A stretch of DNA of 17,371 nucleotides, from the NCBI GenBank assembly GCA_021405325.1, contig QWII01000153.1, positions 1 through 17,371 on the forward strand, in the 5' to 3' direction. A program made the position numbers and the translations under genes. Under the pieces are notes generated by a model, which was not told the DNA's origin, did no database searches, and worked only from the letters and a program-made list of their open reading frames with translations. The DNA is from Caldilinea sp. CFX5. Lineage in GTDB: Bacteria; Chloroflexota; Anaerolineae; Caldilineales; Caldilineaceae. Below are positions 14,597 through 17,371 of the stretch, one piece after another (the stretch's first letter is position 1; every line of letters starts with the position of its first letter).

Positions 14597-16048
14597 ATGT
14601 TGGTTGACCGCAAACGCGAACTGGAAGAATTGAACCGCCTATTAGATCTGCGTTCTGCCCAACTGGTTGCCGTTAGTGGACGCCGGCGGCTAGGCAAAAC
14701 GACGTTGCTGCGGCACTGGGCGCAAAGTAGCGGTCGCCCCTTTCTGTACTGGGTTGGATCGCACTTTCCTTCTGCTGTGCTGTTGACCCAGTTTTCCCAA
14801 CAAGTTTGGCACCTCGGCAATCCAGGCCAGCGCGCCCCGCGCACCTTCAGCTATGAAAGTTGGTCTCATGCCTTGGAAGAACTGGCGCTCTTTTGCCAGG
14901 GCGAACAACGTCAGATTGTGATCATTGACGAGTTTCCCTATGCGGTGGCGGCTGAAACAGGCTTGCCTTCGGCGTTACAAAATGCTTGGGATCACCATCT
15001 GAAATTTAGCAACGTCTGTATGGTCCTCTGTGGCAGCCATGTTGGCATGATGGAAAAGTTGATTGACTCCGATGCGCCGCTCTTTGGGCGAGTGGTGGGG
15101 CCGTTACGGGTGGGGCCGTTGCCCTACGCCGCGACCAATCTCTTTTTGCCGCGCTACAACGCCGAACAACGGGTGGCTGTCCATGCCATTGTCGGTGGCG
15201 TACCGGCCTATCTAGAGCGCTTTACCGATGCGGTTTCCGTGACGGAAAACCTGCGCAATAACCTATTCCGTGAAACTGGTCTTTTCCGCATTGACCCCGA
15301 TTATCTGATTGGTGAGCATGTGCGCGATCTCAAAAATTATCAGGCCGTGCTGGCGGCGATTGCCGAGGGAGCGCATAAACCAACCGACATTTCGTTACAA
15401 GCCGGTTTTTCCAATCGCGCCAGTGCAGATGTCTATTTGCAGCAGTTGATCGAAATGGATTATGTCCGCCGCGAACTGCCGGTGACGGTGCCGCCGAAAA
15501 AGCGGAGCAGTGCGCGTGTAGCCCGTTATTTGCTCGCCGACAACTACTTGCGCTTCTACTTCCGTTTTGTCCGCCCCAACTTGGACATTATTGCCCAAGA
15601 GCTTTATGGCGAGGTCGAACAACGCATTTCAGATCAGTTGCGCGCCTTTATCGGCATGACCGCCTTTGAGGAGATTTGTCGTGACTGGCTTTTGTTACAA
15701 GCACGCCAGGGCGCGCTGCCTTTTTCCGTCGAGCAGGTCGGTTCCCACTGGGATCGCAATGTGCAAGTCGATGCCGTCGCGATTAGCTGGCGCACCCAAT
15801 CAATTCTACTGGGCGAAGCCAAATGGCAAGCCGATTTGGTAGGCCGTGATGTCATCCATGAACTGGTTGTTGAAAAGCAGCCCAAAGTGCTGACTGCCTT
15901 GCCGGAAAATGGCGACGGTTGGCGCGTCCATTTCGCCTGTTTTGCCAGGGCAGGCTTTACATCTGCAGCGCAACAATTGGCTGCTACCCATGATGTGCGA
16001 CTAGTCACACTAGAACAACTTGACACCGATCTCTGCACCGTTTTGTAG
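14597..16048 (+). CDS. AAA ATPase with DUF234-like C-terminus (archaeal-type ATPase family)
   Basis: A 483-residue ATP-binding protein. It begins MLVDRKRELEELNRLL (the usual F/V-x-R-E-x-E-L entry). Walker A is SGRRRLGKTTLL (residues 27-38) and Walker B is QIVIIDEFPYAV (106-117). A sensor-like VCMVLCGSHVGMMEKLI follows (140-156). A winged-helix stretch (about 255-298, KPTDISLQAGFSNRASADVY) leads to RYLLADNYLRFYFRFVRPN, the hallmark of DUF234. The end has DAVAI (Asp392) and ILLGEAKW (Glu407, Lys409), a D-x(n)-E-x-K set fitting the PD-(D/E)XK nuclease fold, so nuclease activity is possible. Proteins of this family are widespread, often horizontally moved and mostly of unknown role. The open frame reaches back to 14459 across the end of the peptidase gene and through a promoter; 14597 was chosen for the family start despite a weak ribosome site. 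It converges with the P450 gene 29 bases later. Confidence 0.88.
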   Translation: MLVDRKRELEELNRLLDLRSAQLVAVSGRRRLGKTTLLRHWAQSSGRPFLYWVGSHFPSAVLLTQFSQQVWHLGNPGQRAPRTFSYESWSHALEELALFCQGEQRQIVIIDEFPYAVAAETGLPSALQNAWDHHLKFSNVCMVLCGSHVGMMEKLIDSDAPLFGRVVGPLRVGPLPYAATNLFLPRYNAEQRVAVHAIVGGVPAYLERFTDAVSVTENLRNNLFRETGLFRIDPDYLIGEHVRDLKNYQAVLAAIAEGAHKPTDISLQAGFSNRASADVYLQQLIEMDYVRRELPVTVPPKKRSSARVARYLLADNYLRFYFRFVRPNLDIIAQELYGEVEQRISDQLRAFIGMTAFEEICRDWLLLQARQGALPFSVEQVGSHWDRNVQVDAVAISWRTQSILLGEAKWQADLVGRDVIHELVVEKQPKVLTALPENGDGWRVHFACFARAGFTSAAQQLAATHDVRLVTLEQLDTDLCTVL

Positions 16049-16077
16049 CCCTATTGATTGTGCGGAAGCATAGCCTT

Positions 16078-17371
16078 TTACTCTGGTAACGACACCAACT
16101 TCAACACATCCCCGCGCACAGGTGTCTTGGTGAACTGCCCGTCTTGGGCGTGAACAATCATCGGCATCTGCTTCACCCGTAACAGGAAGTTAATACTGGT
16201 CTTGATCGACGCGTTGACCGGCGGCGCCAGACGAAAGCGTTGGAGGATGGTCGCCAACGTGAGCTTCATTTCGAGCATGGCAAATTGCGCACCGATGCAC
16301 AGGCGCGGCCCGGCGCTAAAGGGGATGTATTCATAGGGCGACGGCTTGAGCGTAAACCAGCGCTGCGGGAGAAAGCGATCCGGTTCTTCATAGATGGCGG
16401 GCAGGCGGTGGGTCATGTAATGGCTGATCATCACCGACGATTTGGCCGCAACGTGATAGCCATCCATGACAAAGGGTTCCTGGGCGGTGCGCATGATATA
16501 GGCGAGGGGTGGGAACAAGCGCAGCGCTTCGTTGATGACCCCATCCAACAGCCGCAGGTCGCCCAGTTGATCCAGCCGGGGCGGCGCACCGCCCAAATGC
16601 GTATCGAGTTCAGCATACAACGCTTGCGCTACCTCCGGGTGCTGGCTCAACAAAAAGAGCGCCCACGACAGGGCATTGGCGCTCGTTTCATGTCCCGCCA
16701 GGAAGAGGATCACGGCGTTGGCGATCACTTCCTCGTCACGATTGCCGGAGACGTACCACATGACGACCTTGTCGCCCTTCTTGATCGTCTTCCCGCGCAG
16801 CTCAACGTCTTCGAGCGCAGTGCGGCGCATATAGGCGAGCGGCGTTTGCCAGCGGATCGTCTCTGAGACGAGCGACGGTATCAGCGCCGGGTTCGCTTTC
16901 AGCTTTGCGTATTGCTCGGGAAACTTGTTGAGCGCGTACACGCTGCCGGTGATCGAGTTGCGCGTCGTGTCATTGCCGCCGACGATCAGCAGGATCAGGT
17001 TTCCGAGGAATTCCTGGCGCGGCATGTCCTTGGTGCTGTCGCCATGCGCGAGCATTGAGATCAGATCATTGCGCGGCGGCGCCGCGGCGCGCTCTTCCCA
17101 AAGCATGTTGAAATACTGCAGGCACTCCATCAGCTCCGCGCGGCGCTGCTCGTCACTCTCGACGATGCCTTGCCCGGGCGCAGCAGTCGCGACGTCCGAC
17201 CAGCGCGTGAGCTTGCGGCGATCTTCCCAGGGGAAATCGAACAAGGTCGCCAACATCTGCGTCGTCAGTTCGATCGAGATCTTATCGACCCAGTTGAACA
17301 CCTCGCCGCGCGGCACGGCGTCGAGCAGTGCGCCGGCGCGTTCGCGGATGATCGGCTCCAAGTGCGCGAGA
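16078..17371 (-). CDS. Cytochrome P450, chimeric: CYP153-like N-part joined to another P450's C-part (5' end off right edge)
   Basis: The frame enters from beyond base 17371 ([13 protein letters not shown] is internal sequence; the TTG at 17361 is a leucine, not a start). Residues are numbered from that TTG. Residues 1-208 follow CYP153 alkane-hydroxylase-like sequence: [34 protein letters not shown]-helix GGNDTTRNS (128-136), ExxR as SETIRW (166-171), [17 protein letters not shown]. Instead of the CYP153 haem end, a second I-helix follows at once ([23 protein letters not shown] 222-226). Then come a second ExxR (NEALRLFPP, Glu278-Arg281), a PDRFLPQRW meander and the haem-ligand loop [16 protein letters not shown] with Cys355. 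The protein thus carries I-helix and ExxR twice and the haem cysteine once. The join falls at DEEVIAN (about 16717-16737). It cannot fold as a normal P450 of either type. It may be a real recombinant or an assembly join. The C-terminal half alone is a clear P450. Confidence 0.85.
   Translation of the reverse strand, partial: LAHLEPIIRERAGALLDAVPRGEVFNWVDKISIELTTQMLATLFDFPWEDRRKLTRWSDVATAAPGQGIVESDEQRRAELMECLQYFNMLWEERAAAPPRNDLISMLAHGDSTKDMPRQEFLGNLILLIVGGNDTTRNSITGSVYALNKFPEQYAKLKANPALIPSLVSETIRWQTPLAYMRRTALEDVELRGKTIKKGDKVVMWYVSGNRDEEVIANAVILFLAGHETSANALSWALFLLSQHPEVAQALYAELDTHLGGAPPRLDQLGDLRLLDGVINEALRLFPPLAYIMRTAQEPFVMDGYHVAAKSSVMISHYMTHRLPAIYEEPDRFLPQRWFTLKPSPYEYIPFSAGPRLCIGAQFAMLEMKLTLATILQRFRLAPPVNASIKTSINFLLRVKQMPMIVHAQDGQFTKTPVRGDVLKLVSLPE

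Noticed and set aside
16240..16866. Plus-strand open frame of 208 codons opposite the P450
   Set aside because: The minus strand carries the haem loop and I-helix; no motif is seen in this frame.

Overview
The window looks like a fragment of a free-living bacterium of moderately high GC, most likely from the Chloroflexota (Anaerolineae/Caldilineae-like). That placement is an inference. It rests on the very long lipoprotein-type peptide-binding protein with an Ala/Pro/Glu/Thr-rich linker after its lipobox, on the ECF42-type sigma factor module, and on several long intergenic inverted repeats of a kind common in those genomes. No rRNA, tRNA, CRISPR array or transposase was seen.

Layout, left to right. 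(1) Bases 1-3509, minus strand: a peptide/oligopeptide ABC importer operon, read right to left as substrate-binding lipoprotein, OppB/DppB-type permease, then OppC/DppC-type permease cut by the left edge. A 28-bp-stem hairpin lies between the first two genes. (2) Bases 3815-6740, plus strand: a tight two-gene unit of a 131-residue protein ending exactly in Gly-Gly, with a MoaD/ThiS/ubiquitin-like look, and an 841-residue DUF4132-family protein. (3) Bases 6946-11505, plus strand: an ECF42-type sigma factor with a C-terminal TPR-like region, then a DGPF/YCII protein, a RibD-type dihydrofolate-reductase-fold protein, a DUF998 membrane protein and an FAD monooxygenase. A candidate ECF42 promoter lies ahead of the DGPF gene. 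(4) Bases 11721-13491, plus strand: a DoxX-like gene cut short, followed at once by an AT-rich AbiEi/AbiEii (type IV) toxin-antitoxin pair whose promoter and start codon are covered by a 23-bp-arm palindrome. (5) Bases 13531-16048, plus strand: proline iminopeptidase, and an AAA ATPase with a DUF234-like, nuclease-fold C-terminus that has its own promoter. (6) Bases 16078-17371, minus strand: a cytochrome P450 running off the right edge. It is a head-to-tail chimera of a CYP153-like N-terminal part and an unrelated P450 C-terminal part.

The functional themes are peptide uptake and peptide end-trimming, an ECF42 regulon of small redox/detoxification-type enzymes, and a laterally acquired toxin-antitoxin module. 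The points most worth a second look are the Gly-Gly protein paired with DUF4132, the chimeric P450 (genuine recombination or assembly error), and the DoxX/AbiE junction.
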